A DNA stretch of 64,000 nucleotides from Okeania sp. SIO2B3. Its GTDB lineage: Bacteria; Cyanobacteriota; Cyanobacteriia; Cyanobacteriales; Microcoleaceae. The notes beneath the pieces were generated by a model that was given only the letters and a program-made list of their open reading frames with translations, was not told where the DNA came from and made no database searches. The stretch lies in the NCBI RefSeq assembly GCF_010672525.1, contig NZ_JAAHGH010000006.1, positions 84,933 to 148,932 of the forward strand, given 5' to 3'. Numbering within the stretch: the first letter of the stretch is position 1; every line of letters starts with the position of its first letter. Both the position numbers and the translations under genes were made by a program. Positions 63,890-64,000 of the stretch are shown here, piece by piece.

Positions 63890-64000
63890 GTCTCAAGCCT
63901 CCCCTTTCAAGGGGATGAAAAAAAATAAACTTCAATATTTCAAGCCTCTGACTTTAGGCAGAGGTACTGATAACTGATAACTGATAACTGATAACTGAAA
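63890..64000. repeat. CCTCCCC...GATAACTGATAACTGA repeat at the right edge
   Basis: 'AAGCCTCCCCTTTCAAGGGG' then 'GATAACTGATAACTGATAAC' units run to the window end; same family as 35640-35757. A gene may start just beyond, as the kinase does there. Confidence 0.6.

Overview
The window looks like a low-GC, repeat-rich filamentous cyanobacterium. Cyanobacterial markers are a CyanoQ (PsbQ) lipoprotein, the tandem-BMC carboxysome shell protein CcmP, a Ycf23/DUF561 protein, cyanobacterial-style Ser/Thr kinases and frequent GCGATCGC (HIP1) octamers (for example near 6168, 10763, 24432 and 41354). I see no rRNA, tRNA or CRISPR array. Genus is not decidable from this sequence alone; the density of short non-autonomous elements suggests Oscillatoriales/Microcoleaceae-like genomes (inference).

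Layout. 1-5.8 kb: 3' part of a giant secreted Calx-beta/EF-hand-like/RTX protein. 6-16.8 kb: a DEAD-box helicase with a C-terminal Cys cluster, an FAD oxidase, an exported OB-fold protein with a poly-Asp tail, a membrane pentapeptide-repeat protein, a cytosine deaminase-like amidohydrolase whose last codons come from an inserted miniature element, and Ycf23. 17-26 kb: a coiled-coil protein, a GH13 enzyme, a Ser/Thr kinase, and an M23 peptidase gene cut off by a decayed IS200/IS605 element. 26.4-32.7 kb: an alternative sigma factor divergent from an unrecognised protein with a hydrophobic helical C-terminal region, followed by two subtilases without signal peptides, one with helix-hairpin-helix-like ends. 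34-42.5 kb: metabolic and housekeeping genes (dipeptide epimerase-like enzyme, second kinase, alpha/beta hydrolase, SDR, CyanoQ, DAO-type oxidase). 43.3-47.9 kb: a NACHT NTPase with 21 near-identical 34-residue HEAT-like repeats. 48-58.5 kb: an exported protein, an ABC-F ATPase, a response regulator, CcmP, a second decayed tnpB, a secreted VOC protein in a more GC-rich islet, and a second pentapeptide protein. 59-64 kb: small unknown genes and a decayed RuvC-like nuclease module.

Between genes the DNA is dominated by short inverted-repeat elements of at least eight families, several with visible target duplications, plus minisatellite arrays (97, 176 and 190 bp periods). The genes do not form one pathway. 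The two most system-like loci are the sigma factor/hydrophobic protein/subtilase cluster (26.4-32.7 kb), which could be a protease-controlled effector module, and the NACHT-repeat protein (43.3-47.9 kb), which resembles bacterial NLR-type defence ATPases with a rapidly rearranging sensor. Both functional readings are inference.
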